Shown here: piece by piece, positions 6,104 through 13,960 of the stretch
Numbering within the stretch: position 1 is the first letter of the stretch
How the letters are laid out: every line of letters begins with the position of its first letter
Source of the DNA: Acidithiobacillus sp.
GTDB taxonomy: Bacteria > Pseudomonadota > Gammaproteobacteria > Acidithiobacillales > Acidithiobacillaceae
Direction of reading: 5' to 3'
Assembly: GCA_027445725.1 (NCBI GenBank)
Contig: DAIAVG010000007.1
Coordinates: forward strand, 1-19,709
DNA length: 19,709 nt
Notes under the pieces: generated by a model
Seen by the model: the letters and a program-made list of their open reading frames with translations, nothing else
Database searches by the model: none
What the model was told of the DNA's origin: nothing
Translations under genes and position numbers: made by a program

Positions 6104-8287
6104 TTAGGGCTGATCAAAGGTCCTTATGGTAGGGTGGATTCCATCTTTCAGCGGCCGCTCGTCACCCGTGATCAGGCGTGTCCCCCGTTTGAAAGTGAGA
6201 TAGGCCCAAAACCAGTTGAACATCACCGAGATTCGATTACGCAAACCCACCAGGAGCGCCACATGAATCACGCCCCATAGCCACCAGGCCGGTGCGCCGC
6301 TCATGTTTACGCCGTTGAAGCTTGCCACTGCTGCTTTCCTGCCGATGGTGGCTAGGCTACCCATATGGCGGTATGCGAATGGTGGTTGCGCAGGCTGTCC
6401 CTGCAGTTTCCGGCGAATCGTCCTTGCCACGTAGGCCCCGCCCTGCTTCGCCGCTGGTGCCAGGCCGGGCACCGGTTTCCCTTTCCAGGCATTGGCCAGC
6501 GCCGTATCACCGATAACAAACACGTTTGGTAGACCCGTTACCGAGAGGTCCGCTTCGACTTTCACCCGTCCGCTGCGATCGGCTGCAGCATTGAGCCATC
6601 GCGCTGCCGGGGATGCCACGACCCCCGCTGCCCATAATACGGTGCGAGACGCCAGGCATTCGCCATTGATGCGCACCCCCTCCTGATCGATGTGCTCCAC
6701 CCGACTCTCCAGCATGACCTCGACGCCCAACTGTTCGAGTGACCGCTTCGCCTTTTCTGATAAAGTCTCGGGAAAGGTCGGCAACAGGCGCGGAGCCGAC
6801 TGAATCAGAACCACGCGAGCGCTGGCCGGGTCGAAATGGTGGAACTCCTTCTCCATGCCGTGGCGCACCAGTTCGGCAATGTCGCCGGCCAACTCGACTC
6901 CCGTCGGCCCGCCTCCAACGATCACGAAGGTGAGCAAACCCTCCCGGTCGGCTGGATCTTCGGCCGCTTCTGCGCGCTCGAAAGCGGAGAGAATCCGTCG
7001 CCGTATTTCCACCGCGTCAGCAACGGTCTTTAATCCGGGCGCATAAGGTTCCCACTCGTCCCGCCCAAAATAGCTGTGGGATGCGCCCGTGGCGAGCACC
7101 AGATAATCGTATGGCATACGTCGTTTACCGATTAACACCTCCTGCTGGGCCGTATCGATCCCGGTCACCTGACCCAGCAGCACCTGCACGTTGAGGTGAT
7201 CGCAAAACAGGCCGCGCACCGTAGCGGCAATATCGGCAGGGGACAGCGATGCGGTGGCGACCTGGTACAATAACGGCTGGAATAAGTGGTAGTTATGACG
7301 ATCGATCAAGGTCACGTGCACCGGTGTTTTCGTCAACTTCGCCGCGCAAGTCAGCCCGCCGAAACCGGCGCCAACGATCACCACGTGCGGCGCCCCTTCC
7401 AGTGGGAATACCTGCCTGCCGCTGATCTGTGGAAGGACATCCAGAATCCATTTGTCGAGCGATAACCTGCCAGGCCCATACAAGCCAACGAGTGCGAGCG
7501 TCATCACAAAATATACATCAGCCGGGCCATCTGAGCCGGTTATATGCATACCGATAACGGTCATGATAAGCACTAGCGCGGCGGGACGGGCAACAAAGCC
7601 GAAAGCAATAAGTAGCGCACACACCAGCGCCAGCGTAGGTGTTGGTGCAAAATGAGCAAGCGATTTTTCCGGCAGTAGTTTTACCAGGCGAATTGGTATC
7701 ACCGCTCCCATGCTTACCACCAGCAGAGCCAAACCAAGCCACAGACGGATAAGCAATTGATAGTATGGCTTGAGATACCGCGTAACGGCACCTGCCAGGC
7801 GGGTTAGAGCCGTGGCGAAGGGCAGCGCGGTATCCCCTAATCCACGCGCCAGGAGATGATCCAGCGACAGTGGCCCCGCGCCACATATCACGAACCACCC
7901 GAATAGCACTGCCGAGTACAGGTTGATATCCAGGGCGAGGTAGTTGAACTGGACCACCAGCACGAGAATGAGCATGTACAGCGCGGCCCACCGGGTTGCC
8001 AACCCCAGCGCGAGCAATACCGGAATAAGCATCTGTATCGCTGCCCCCAGGTAGGTAGGGCTTAGCGGCTCCACCCAAGGCACGGGATAGGCAACATTAG
8101 ACAGATAGGGTGCGATGCTCAGATCGAAAATCTTCAATATCCCCGACACAAAGAAGACCTTCGCCAGCCACAGACGGATCAGGAGGCCCGCCACGGGTCC
8201 AACCGATCGTTCCATCACCCGGTAAACGGCACCGATGATGCCCATCAGCACCAGCAACCAGCGGATGCTATTGGTGTTCAGTGACAC
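6104..8287 (-). CDS. Tandem-DoxX / type II NADH dehydrogenase fusion protein
   Basis: A 727-residue membrane flavoprotein combining two modules. Residues ~32-150 and ~176-290 are two DoxX-like four-helix repeats: each begins LLIRLWL and each ends with a GxGxLSLD motif (GAGPLSLD and GPGRLSLD), showing internal duplication. Residues ~300-727 are a complete NDH-2-type pyridine nucleotide:quinone oxidoreductase: FAD site VVIVGAGFGGL (303-312), NAD(P)H site VIVGGGPTGVELAG (455-468), second FAD contact VFVIGD (589-594), a quinone-site-like APAAKQGG (610-617), and a hydrophobic C-terminal segment. Family knowledge: NDH-2 passes electrons from NADH to quinone without pumping protons; DoxX relatives include the small subunit of thiosulfate:quinone oxidoreductase. 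GTG start at 8287, 13 bp after glgP, with a weak AAAAGG ribosome site. Its substrate beyond NAD(P)H is unknown. Confidence 0.9.
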   Translation of the reverse strand: MSLNTNSIRWLLVLMGIIGAVYRVMERSVGPVAGLLIRLWLAKVFFVSGILKIFDLSIAPYLSNVAYPVPWVEPLSPTYLGAAIQMLIPVLLALGLATRWAALYMLILVLVVQFNYLALDINLYSAVLFGWFVICGAGPLSLDHLLARGLGDTALPFATALTRLAGAVTRYLKPYYQLLIRLWLGLALLVVSMGAVIPIRLVKLLPEKSLAHFAPTPTLALVCALLIAFGFVARPAALVLIMTVIGMHITGSDGPADVYFVMTLALVGLYGPGRLSLDKWILDVLPQISGRQVFPLEGAPHVVIVGAGFGGLTCAAKLTKTPVHVTLIDRHNYHLFQPLLYQVATASLSPADIAATVRGLFCDHLNVQVLLGQVTGIDTAQQEVLIGKRRMPYDYLVLATGASHSYFGRDEWEPYAPGLKTVADAVEIRRRILSAFERAEAAEDPADREGLLTFVIVGGGPTGVELAGDIAELVRHGMEKEFHHFDPASARVVLIQSAPRLLPTFPETLSEKAKRSLEQLGVEVMLESRVEHIDQEGVRINGECLASRTVLWAAGVVASPAARWLNAAADRSGRVKVEADLSVTGLPNVFVIGDTALANAWKGKPVPGLAPAAKQGGAYVARTIRRKLQGQPAQPPFAYRHMGSLATIGRKAAVASFNGVNMSGAPAWWLWGVIHVALLVGLRNRISVMFNWFWAYLTFKRGTRLITGDERPLKDGIHPTIRTFDQP

Positions 8288-8300
8288 GTAACTAAACCTT

Positions 8301-10817
8301 TTAACGAGGATACCACAGTATCTGCCGTGCTTCGGTAGGCACTATGGCACCCTCCAATGCGGGGATGATACGGGGAGTATAATCGCCGACAGGTCTTTCC
8401 TTGGGTATGCACACCGTGAAATGAAAGCCATTTATAGATCCGCCGATGGCCTCGCCGCGCTGCATGCTATGGGTTATGGCTTTGCTGTGGTCCCAAGGTA
8501 TGGCATATAGCTCTACTTTCACAAAGTCCGGTGGCAGATCATTGAAATAGACGGGAAGATGGAAAAGATACGTATCGTCATCCTCAGTGATGCAGAGCTC
8601 TCCAAAATGCACCTGATTCCAATGGCGTTCAACAGCCACACGCCAGTCATGGAGCGCATCAACAAAGGCTTGGTCTTGTCGCTTGGCATAAAGACAAGTG
8701 GCGGGCATATAAAGGCGCTCCAGGTATTCTCGCAGCATGCGGTTGCTGCTGAAACGGGGGGTAAGCCGGGTCATGCTCTCCCGCATCATGGCCACCCAGC
8801 CGCAAGGGCAACCCTGGGGGTCACGATCATGGTAGAAAAGAGGGGCAACTTCTCCCTCCAAGAGGCTGTATAGATCGTTGGCCTCTTTGGTGTCCCAGGC
8901 CAAGTCACTGTCGTGTTCCTGCATGTCACCAATCGCCCAACCGACTTCCGGTGTATAGGCCTCTGCCCACCAGCCGTCCAACTCCGAAAGATTGAGCCCA
9001 CCGTTGACCAGGACCTTCATGCCGCTAGTGCCGCACGCCTCCCAGGGGCGGCGAGGCGTGTTGATCCACAGGTCCACCCCTTGCACCATCTGTTCGGCGA
9101 GCAACATGTCATAATCTTCCAGAAATACCAACTTGTCGGCAAGATCCGGGTGGCCGGCGATGAACTGGTTCCACTGGTGGATCATGTTTTTGCCAACGTC
9201 GTCCTGGGGGTGGGCCTTGCCGGCGATAATCATCTGTACAGGATATCGGGGGTGGGTGAGCAAGCGATAAAGGCGTCCCGGATCGCAGAGCAGCATGTTG
9301 GGCCGCTTATAGGCGGTGAATCGCCGGGCAAACCCGATGGTCAGGATGTTGGGATCCAGCGCGAACTCCGCCTGCTTGATCTGTTCGACCGAAGCGCCGG
9401 TGCTGGCTAACTGACGGAGATGCCGGTCACGGGCGAACGTGACCAGACGGCTCCGGGCCTGGCTGCGCAGATCCCACAGGCTTTGGTCTGAGACGTCCTG
9501 AAAGAGACCATTAATCTCTTCCTCTTCAAGATCACCCATCCAGCGACCCTTGCCGCACACTTTGGTCCATGTGGTGGTAGCGGCAGGAGAATCCCAGGAG
9601 GGTACATGGACGCCATTGGTGACGTGGGTGACCGGCACCTCCTCCTGAGGCCAGCCGGGGAAAAGGGGCTGAAAGATGCGGCGGCTGACCTGCCCATGCA
9701 AATGGCTGACGCCGTTGGCCAGGATACTGCCGCGCATGGCCAGATAGGCCATATTGAAGGGTTCTTCCCGGTCCTCCGGGTTTTCCCTGCCCAAGGCCAA
9801 CAGGGTCTCGGCGGCTATCCCAAAAGAATACTGGCGCAGCAGTTCCGGAGAGAAACGGTCAAAACCAGCAGAGACCGGCGTATGGGTGGTGAAGATGTTG
9901 CCGGCGCGAGTAGCGTGCAGGGCAGAGCTGAAATCTACACCATGTCGTTGCGCATGGTCGCGGGCGCGGGCGATGACGGCGAAAGCGGCATGGCCTTCGT
10001 TGAGATGGCAAATCTCCGTCTGGATGCCCAGTTTGCCCAGAAGGAGCCAACCCCCGACCCCCAGGCAGATCTCCTGCTGTAGGCGCATCTCGGACCCTCC
10101 ACCATAGAGTTCGCTGGTGATACCGCAATCGGCAGGGTGGTTGATGGGATCGTTACTGTCCAGCAGATAGAGCCGTGCGCGCCCTATCCGCGCCTCCCAG
10201 GCGCGCAAGAGGATCAGCCGCCCGGGGAAGGGAAGTTCTACCCGCAGCCATTCACCCTTGGCGTCCCGGACGGGTAATACCGGAAGGTGGTGCGGGTTAT
10301 TGAAGGGAAAAACCTCTTCCTGGCAACCATTACCGTTGATGACCTGACGGAAATATCCCTGTTGCCAGAGCAAACCTAGTCCGACCATGGGTATTCCCAG
10401 GTCGCTCGCCGTCTTCAGGCAGTCGCCGGCGAGGATACCCAGGCCACCGGAATAGATGGGCAGGGCCTCCGAGATGCCAAATTCCATGCTGAAATAAGCG
10501 ATCTGTCGCACGGGTGGCTGTGGGTAAGCCTGTTCATACCACGAAGGCATGGCAAGCGTCTTTTCATGGGAGTCGTGGAAATCCGCCAGCATCGCGACAA
10601 AGTCTGAGTCAGCGGCGAGCTGCTCCAGTCGCTCGGCGGAGATGCTCTGCAGGATCAACCAGGGATTGCGGGTGAGGCTCCAGAGTTCCGCTGCGGCGTG
10701 TTCCCAGAGCGTATCGGCGGCATGACTCCAGGACCAGCGCAGATCCAGGGCCAGATCGGCAAGTGCCAGAAGCTCTTTGGGCAAATGGGGCAATAGGGAG
10801 TAGTGTTCAATGCTCAT
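8301..10817 (-). CDS. glgP: Alpha-glucan (glycogen) phosphorylase, family GT35 with N-terminal DUF3417
   Basis: Releases glucose-1-phosphate from glycogen or maltodextrin with phosphate, using pyridoxal phosphate. The protein is 838 residues, as in the AgpA-type branch. The N-terminal ~100 residues (LALDLRWSWSHAADTLWEH, then NPW) are the DUF3417 cap of this branch. The conserved substrate loops follow: YFSMEFGISEALPIYSGGLGILAGD (from 108), HLNEGHAAF (271-279), THTPVSAG, HVTNGVH, GFARRFTAYKR and AGKAHPQD. The pyridoxal-phosphate lysine is K601 in EACGTSGMKVLVNGGLNLSE. The start is ATG at 10817 with AAGGA close upstream. It heads a - strand run that continues into the DoxX-NDH-2 gene, gnd and zwf. 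Its 5' side faces a 741-bp gene-free spacer that should hold the promoter. Confidence 0.96.
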   Translation of the reverse strand: MSIEHYSLLPHLPKELLALADLALDLRWSWSHAADTLWEHAAAELWSLTRNPWLILQSISAERLEQLAADSDFVAMLADFHDSHEKTLAMPSWYEQAYPQPPVRQIAYFSMEFGISEALPIYSGGLGILAGDCLKTASDLGIPMVGLGLLWQQGYFRQVINGNGCQEEVFPFNNPHHLPVLPVRDAKGEWLRVELPFPGRLILLRAWEARIGRARLYLLDSNDPINHPADCGITSELYGGGSEMRLQQEICLGVGGWLLLGKLGIQTEICHLNEGHAAFAVIARARDHAQRHGVDFSSALHATRAGNIFTTHTPVSAGFDRFSPELLRQYSFGIAAETLLALGRENPEDREEPFNMAYLAMRGSILANGVSHLHGQVSRRIFQPLFPGWPQEEVPVTHVTNGVHVPSWDSPAATTTWTKVCGKGRWMGDLEEEEINGLFQDVSDQSLWDLRSQARSRLVTFARDRHLRQLASTGASVEQIKQAEFALDPNILTIGFARRFTAYKRPNMLLCDPGRLYRLLTHPRYPVQMIIAGKAHPQDDVGKNMIHQWNQFIAGHPDLADKLVFLEDYDMLLAEQMVQGVDLWINTPRRPWEACGTSGMKVLVNGGLNLSELDGWWAEAYTPEVGWAIGDMQEHDSDLAWDTKEANDLYSLLEGEVAPLFYHDRDPQGCPCGWVAMMRESMTRLTPRFSSNRMLREYLERLYMPATCLYAKRQDQAFVDALHDWRVAVERHWNQVHFGELCITEDDDTYLFHLPVYFNDLPPDFVKVELYAIPWDHSKAITHSMQRGEAIGGSINGFHFTVCIPKERPVGDYTPRIIPALEGAIVPTEARQILWYPR

Positions 10818-10990
10818 GAGATTCCTTGAAGTGGGAGCGGTTTGGTCGTTATGGATGCAGGTGCCGTGGGCCAGCGACGGGGATATGGCCTTTTAGCCTC
10901 TCACCCGGATTTCCATTTGACGCACTGTGGTCAACTGCATATTTACGGCAGCAAAACCACTTAGCCTTGTTAGAACCTACCAGCTTAAAA

Positions 10991-11012
10991 GTGCTGACTC
11001 AAGTCTGAGCAC
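10991..11012 (-). terminator. Candidate intrinsic terminator, - strand
   Basis: Read on the - strand, GTGCT, a 2-nt bulge, GAC, TTGA loop, GTC and AGCAC form an 8-bp bulged stem directly followed by TTTT. It could end the glgC transcript far downstream, or act in the glgP leader, or close a small RNA. The stem is modest and the T run short. Confidence 0.4.
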
Positions 11013-11213
11013 GGTAAATTTGTTCTCAGGCCCCCAGCGGGGTTGGTGCCGAATTTTTAGTCATGCGCAGATAATCGAAGACGAGACGGGTGCGGAAGCA
11101 GAGAGCCTTCCCTGATTATCTAGAATGATGCGTATCTGTTAAATGTTAGCCTATTAAGCTGGTATATCCGGCTTTTCACCGCAAAAACGAAAGTTTAATT
11201 GACGCTCGGTTGA

Positions 11214-11350
11214 TGGACACTTTTGGGGCAACTTCCAGCTCTGATTCTGTCCAATAACCCGTCCATTCTCCTGTGTCCAGTAAACGTTACCCAAGCGCGC
11301 TACGTACTGACCACCAATTTCTGGACGTCCGGTTACGCTGCCCTGCCGCC
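11214..11350 (+). repeat. Degenerate dispersed repeat, copy A (iterated GTCCA motifs)
   Basis: From 11214 the order is TGGAC, GGGGC (11225-11229), TTCTGTCCAA (11245-11254), CCCGTCCA (11258-11265), a third GTCCA (11275-11279) and ACGCTGCC (11335-11342). The same blocks in the same order and orientation occur at 19275-19385. GTCCA at 11249 and 11261 are 12 bp apart in both copies. Iterated short motifs near a TGGAC end resemble transposase-binding termini of insertion sequences, so this may be an eroded element end. Confidence 0.4.
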
Positions 11351-11514
11351 GTTGAACCCTGATGTTCGGCAGCAGACTGAGGGAAGCGGAGAGCTGCTGG
11401 CAATGGGGGTTGTGATGGACCGTTTCTGTGATCAGTCACGGAATAAATGGGTACCTCCCCCAACAGGACCGACAGCGGGGAGTTTCGGAAGGAAATCCTC
11501 GCTTGAGCCGAACG

Positions 11515-11538
11515 GTATCTCCGAAAAATCAGAGATAC
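11515..11538 (-). terminator. Stem-loop 21 bp downstream of glgC
   Basis: GTATCTC (11515-11521) and GAGATAC (11532-11538) form a perfect 7-bp stem with a 10-nt A-rich/T-rich loop just after the glgC stop. No T tract follows on the - strand, so it may be a 3' end structure rather than a true intrinsic terminator. Confidence 0.35.
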
Positions 11539-11558
11539 AACGCCGCTCAGTTACCGCT

Positions 11559-12851
11559 TCAGCGCGCGAAATGCAAATGCTGGCCGAGCATCTCTGGGGT
11601 GATGAATGTGACGCCGCAGGGTGTGCGGTGGAAGCGCCGGGCGTCCTCTTCGGGGTTCTCGCCTACTATCAGGCCAGACGGGATGAGGGTGCCTTTGCCC
11701 ACTATCGCCTTGCGCAAGCGCACCCCTTCCCCCATGCGCACGTTGGGCAGGATTACCGAATCCTCCACCAAAGTGGAGCCGTCATCCATGCGCACGTTGG
11801 AAAACAGCAGAGAGCGGCGCACCGTCGCGCCGCTAATGATGCAGCCGCCCGAGACGGTGCTGTCGAGGGCGACGCCGCGGCGGCCGTCGTCGTCAAAGAT
11901 AAACTTGGCCGGCGGGAGTTGCTCCTGAAAGGTCCAGATGGGCCAGCGACCATCGTAGAGGTCGAGGTCTGGCGTCACATGGACCAGGTCGATGTTGGTC
12001 TTCCAGTAGGCGTCCACCGTGCTCACATCACGCCAGTAACAAAGGCCTCCCTCCGCGCTGTTCACACAACTATTGCGGAAGCGGTGCGCCATGACGCGGT
12101 AGCGCGACACCATGTAGGGGATGACATCCTTGCCGAAGTCGTGGCTGGAATCGTGGCTGTCAGCATCGCGGATGAGTTGCGCGCAGAGGAGTTCGGTATT
12201 GAAGATGTAGATGCCCATACTGGCCAAGACGTGCCCGGGGTTGCCTGGGCTGGGGGTGGGGTCTTCCGTAAAGGCCGTCACCCGGTCTTCGTGGTTGACG
12301 GTCATTACGCTAAAAGCCTTGGCCTCTTCGAGGGGTACATCCACGCACGCCACTGTCATGTCGGCTTGATTCTGCACGTGTTCAGCCAGCATCTGGCCGT
12401 AGTCCATCTTGTAGATGTGGTCGCCGGTGAGGATCAGCACATAGCGCGGCCTGTGGGCGTGGAGGATGTCAATATTCTGGAAGACAGCATTGGCTGTACC
12501 TTGGTACCAACCGGTATTCATGCGCTGCTGTGCGGGGAGGATTTCGATGAATTCGCTGAGTTCGCCGCGCAAGAATCCCCAGCCGAGCTGGACGTGGCGG
12601 ATGAGGCTGTGGGCCTTGTACTGGGTGAGGATGCCGATGCGGCGAATCCCGGAATTGAGGCAGTTCGACAGGCAAAAATCAATGATGCGGAACTTGCCGC
12701 CAAAGGGTACGGCCGATTTGGCCCGCCAGTCGGTGAGCGCCCCCAGGCTGCTGCCCCTCTCTCCAGCCAGTACCAACGCCAGAGTATTTTTGGTGAGATT
12801 GCTGACGAAGCGGGGTGAATTATCTACTCCGAGACTGCCTTCTTCCGACAT
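11559..12851 (-). CDS. glgC: Glucose-1-phosphate adenylyltransferase homologue with altered catalytic residues
   Basis: Full-length ADP-glucose pyrophosphorylase homologue, 430 residues (E. coli GlgC has 431). The nucleotidyltransferase domain and the left-handed beta-helix end (VSGGCIISGATVRRSLLFSNVR, then IVGENPEEDARRF) are both complete. ATG at 12851 has AAGGAG 6 nt upstream; the longer upstream frame is not used. By alignment from memory, Y116, D144 in TGDHIY, K45 and D275 correspond to E. coli Y114, D142, K42 and D276 and are kept. In contrast, LAGGRGTRL has become LAGERGSSL (G28 to E31, R32 to S35), RAKPAV is RAKSAV, FGVM is FSVM, RDVGT is RDVST, and the glucose-1-phosphate lysine motif EKP is EDP (K195 to D197). 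R32 and K195 matter for catalysis and substrate binding in the family, so this copy may be weak or non-catalytic, perhaps a modulatory partner of another GlgC. No glgA or glgB is in the window. Confidence 0.9.
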   Translation of the reverse strand: MSEEGSLGVDNSPRFVSNLTKNTLALVLAGERGSSLGALTDWRAKSAVPFGGKFRIIDFCLSNCLNSGIRRIGILTQYKAHSLIRHVQLGWGFLRGELSEFIEILPAQQRMNTGWYQGTANAVFQNIDILHAHRPRYVLILTGDHIYKMDYGQMLAEHVQNQADMTVACVDVPLEEAKAFSVMTVNHEDRVTAFTEDPTPSPGNPGHVLASMGIYIFNTELLCAQLIRDADSHDSSHDFGKDVIPYMVSRYRVMAHRFRNSCVNSAEGGLCYWRDVSTVDAYWKTNIDLVHVTPDLDLYDGRWPIWTFQEQLPPAKFIFDDDGRRGVALDSTVSGGCIISGATVRRSLLFSNVRMDDGSTLVEDSVILPNVRMGEGVRLRKAIVGKGTLIPSGLIVGENPEEDARRFHRTPCGVTFITPEMLGQHLHFAR

Positions 12852-13026
12852 GATCATCTCCTTTTTTGGAACCGATGCGACCTTCCCTGTGGTTCCCGTG
12901 AATTCATGGCTCCTGCTGAGGCAGAAACGATGATCGGGACTTGGTCTTCGGTGGTTTTCTAAGGTTCTTTTGATAGGTTGTGTATGGCGTTTATTTTCGG
13001 TGTAGCCTTTACTAAAGTTGTCCACC

Positions 13027-13275
13027 TCATGAGATTGCTGCATGTAATGGGGATGTTTCCGATGGTGGTAACGCCCAAACATTGATGGGTGATCCCGTGG
13101 CATTGAGGGTGCAGTGGTGTGCGTAGACCAGCCCCTGCTTTGCCAGGTCGATCATGAGATGGTTGGTACGCAGGCACGGCATGTGGGTGGCATCAGCCAC
13201 TTCCTTGCAGGTCTTGGGACCAGTACGGAGGCAGCGCAGGATACGTTCCTTGTCTTTGTGGAGGGCCTCATGCAT
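13027..13275 (-). CDS. Small winged-helix DNA-binding protein, function unknown
   Basis: An 82-residue protein with a winged-helix pattern: an N-terminal helix (KERILRCL), TGPKTCKEVADAT as turn-helix entry, NHLMIDLAKQGLVYAH as recognition helix region, and NATGSPINVWALPP as a beta wing ending. This arrangement is like small MarR/IclR-type or phage-type regulators. It has four cysteines (15, 23, 34, 55), which could allow metal or redox response, though no known motif fits. The ATG at 13275 lacks a clear ribosome site, so the start is uncertain. It lies 175 bp upstream of glgC on the same strand and is divergent from the ComFB-type gene (214 bp apart), a good position to control either. Not matched to a named family. 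Confidence 0.6.
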   Translation of the reverse strand: MHEALHKDKERILRCLRTGPKTCKEVADATHMPCLRTNHLMIDLAKQGLVYAHHCTLNATGSPINVWALPPSETSPLHAAIS

Positions 13276-13489
13276 AAAGATGATGCTAGTTCATGGAGGT
13301 CGGCTGATGCAACTGCCGGGCTGCGTGGAATGGGGGTTACACACGCACAACAGATAAGCAGGTGCGACGACGGCCTGAACAGCAATACGTGTCGTGCCTC
13401 GATTATCCGGGAAAGAGGCTATCACCGGGCGATGGCGGTGCTATTCTGGGATATGGATAACAAAGAAAGAGATATCGGGAGGCGATCTC

Positions 13490-13804
13490 ATGAACAAGCC
13501 AATAAATCTGTATGAGTCGTTAGTAGAAGAGGCGCTTTTGTCCATGGCTGATGGTGATGAAAAAGGTGTGCTTTGTGATGCCGCTGCCATGGCCCTGAAC
13601 GATCTTCCGCCCCATTATCACTGTCGATCAGAAAGCATGTCCTTCATAACCCCTGCGGAATGGGAGGATTGGCGTTTCCAGGCGCAGGAATCGGTACGCA
13701 AGGCACTGGCCTATGTGCGCCGTTACCCCAGGCCGCAAAGGTTATGGGGTTTGAGGGAGCATTCCAGTGAAATGCCGGATATGGATGCCGGTACGCGGGA
13801 ATAA
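13490..13804 (+). CDS. ComFB-family protein, putative cyclic-di-nucleotide receptor
   Basis: A 104-residue soluble protein. Residues 7-80 follow the ComFB pattern: helix LYESLVEEALLSMA, then a Cys (VLCD, C29) leading into AAMALNDLPPHY (32-43), then a variable loop and a long helix AQESVRKALAYVRRYP. The ALNxLPPxY core is the family hallmark. ComFB was named after a Bacillus competence operon gene; cyanobacterial ComFB proteins have been reported to bind c-di-GMP and c-di-AMP. ATG at 13490 has GGGAGG 7 nt upstream; an upstream open extension of 32 codons is not needed. It precedes two c-di-GMP enzymes on the same strand, which fits a receptor role. The first of the usual paired cysteines is absent or not aligned here, and ligand binding is inference. 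Confidence 0.72.
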   Translation: MNKPINLYESLVEEALLSMADGDEKGVLCDAAAMALNDLPPHYHCRSESMSFITPAEWEDWRFQAQESVRKALAYVRRYPRPQRLWGLREHSSEMPDMDAGTRE

Positions 13805-13960
13805 TGCACCTGTAGGGGCTGCGTGGACTGACACATAACGTGATCATGGCTTTTATTTCCGCAAATACAAGAACAGCTTATGCTTGGATGCAGCAAGGCC
13901 CCACGAGTACAAAAAAATATGATCATGCGAGGGCGCCGGACGTGGTGAATGGGAGGAATA

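Larger units (their letters stand above)
10818..11558. other. 741-bp gene-free spacer between glgC and glgP
   Basis: I see no convincing gene in either strand. The left part (10818-11213) should hold the glgP promoter and leader; no strong -35/-10 pair stands out. It contains a - strand terminator-like hairpin (10991-11012), a CCCC-AGC-GGGG hairpin near 11031-11041, and a small hairpin AGCTGG/CCGGCT (11157-11173). The right part (11214-11558) contains iterated GTCCA motifs and a stem-loop shortly after glgC. The + strand frame that is open here continues antisense through glgC and shows no recognisable protein. Confidence 0.6.

Noticed and set aside
11152..11436. A - strand frame open for ~90 codons in the glgC-glgP spacer
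   Set aside because: No ATG or GTG start and no ribosome site; no family seen. It could be an eroded transposase but nothing supports that directly.
11223..12818. A 531-residue + strand open frame
   Set aside because: Its larger part is exactly antisense to glgC, which has strong motifs and a ribosome site; the translation shows no family and is a GC-rich shadow frame.
13114..13515. A 133-residue + strand open frame overlapping the winged-helix gene
   Set aside because: Antisense to the winged-helix protein, which has a coherent fold pattern; this frame also runs past the ComFB-type start without a ribosome site of its own.
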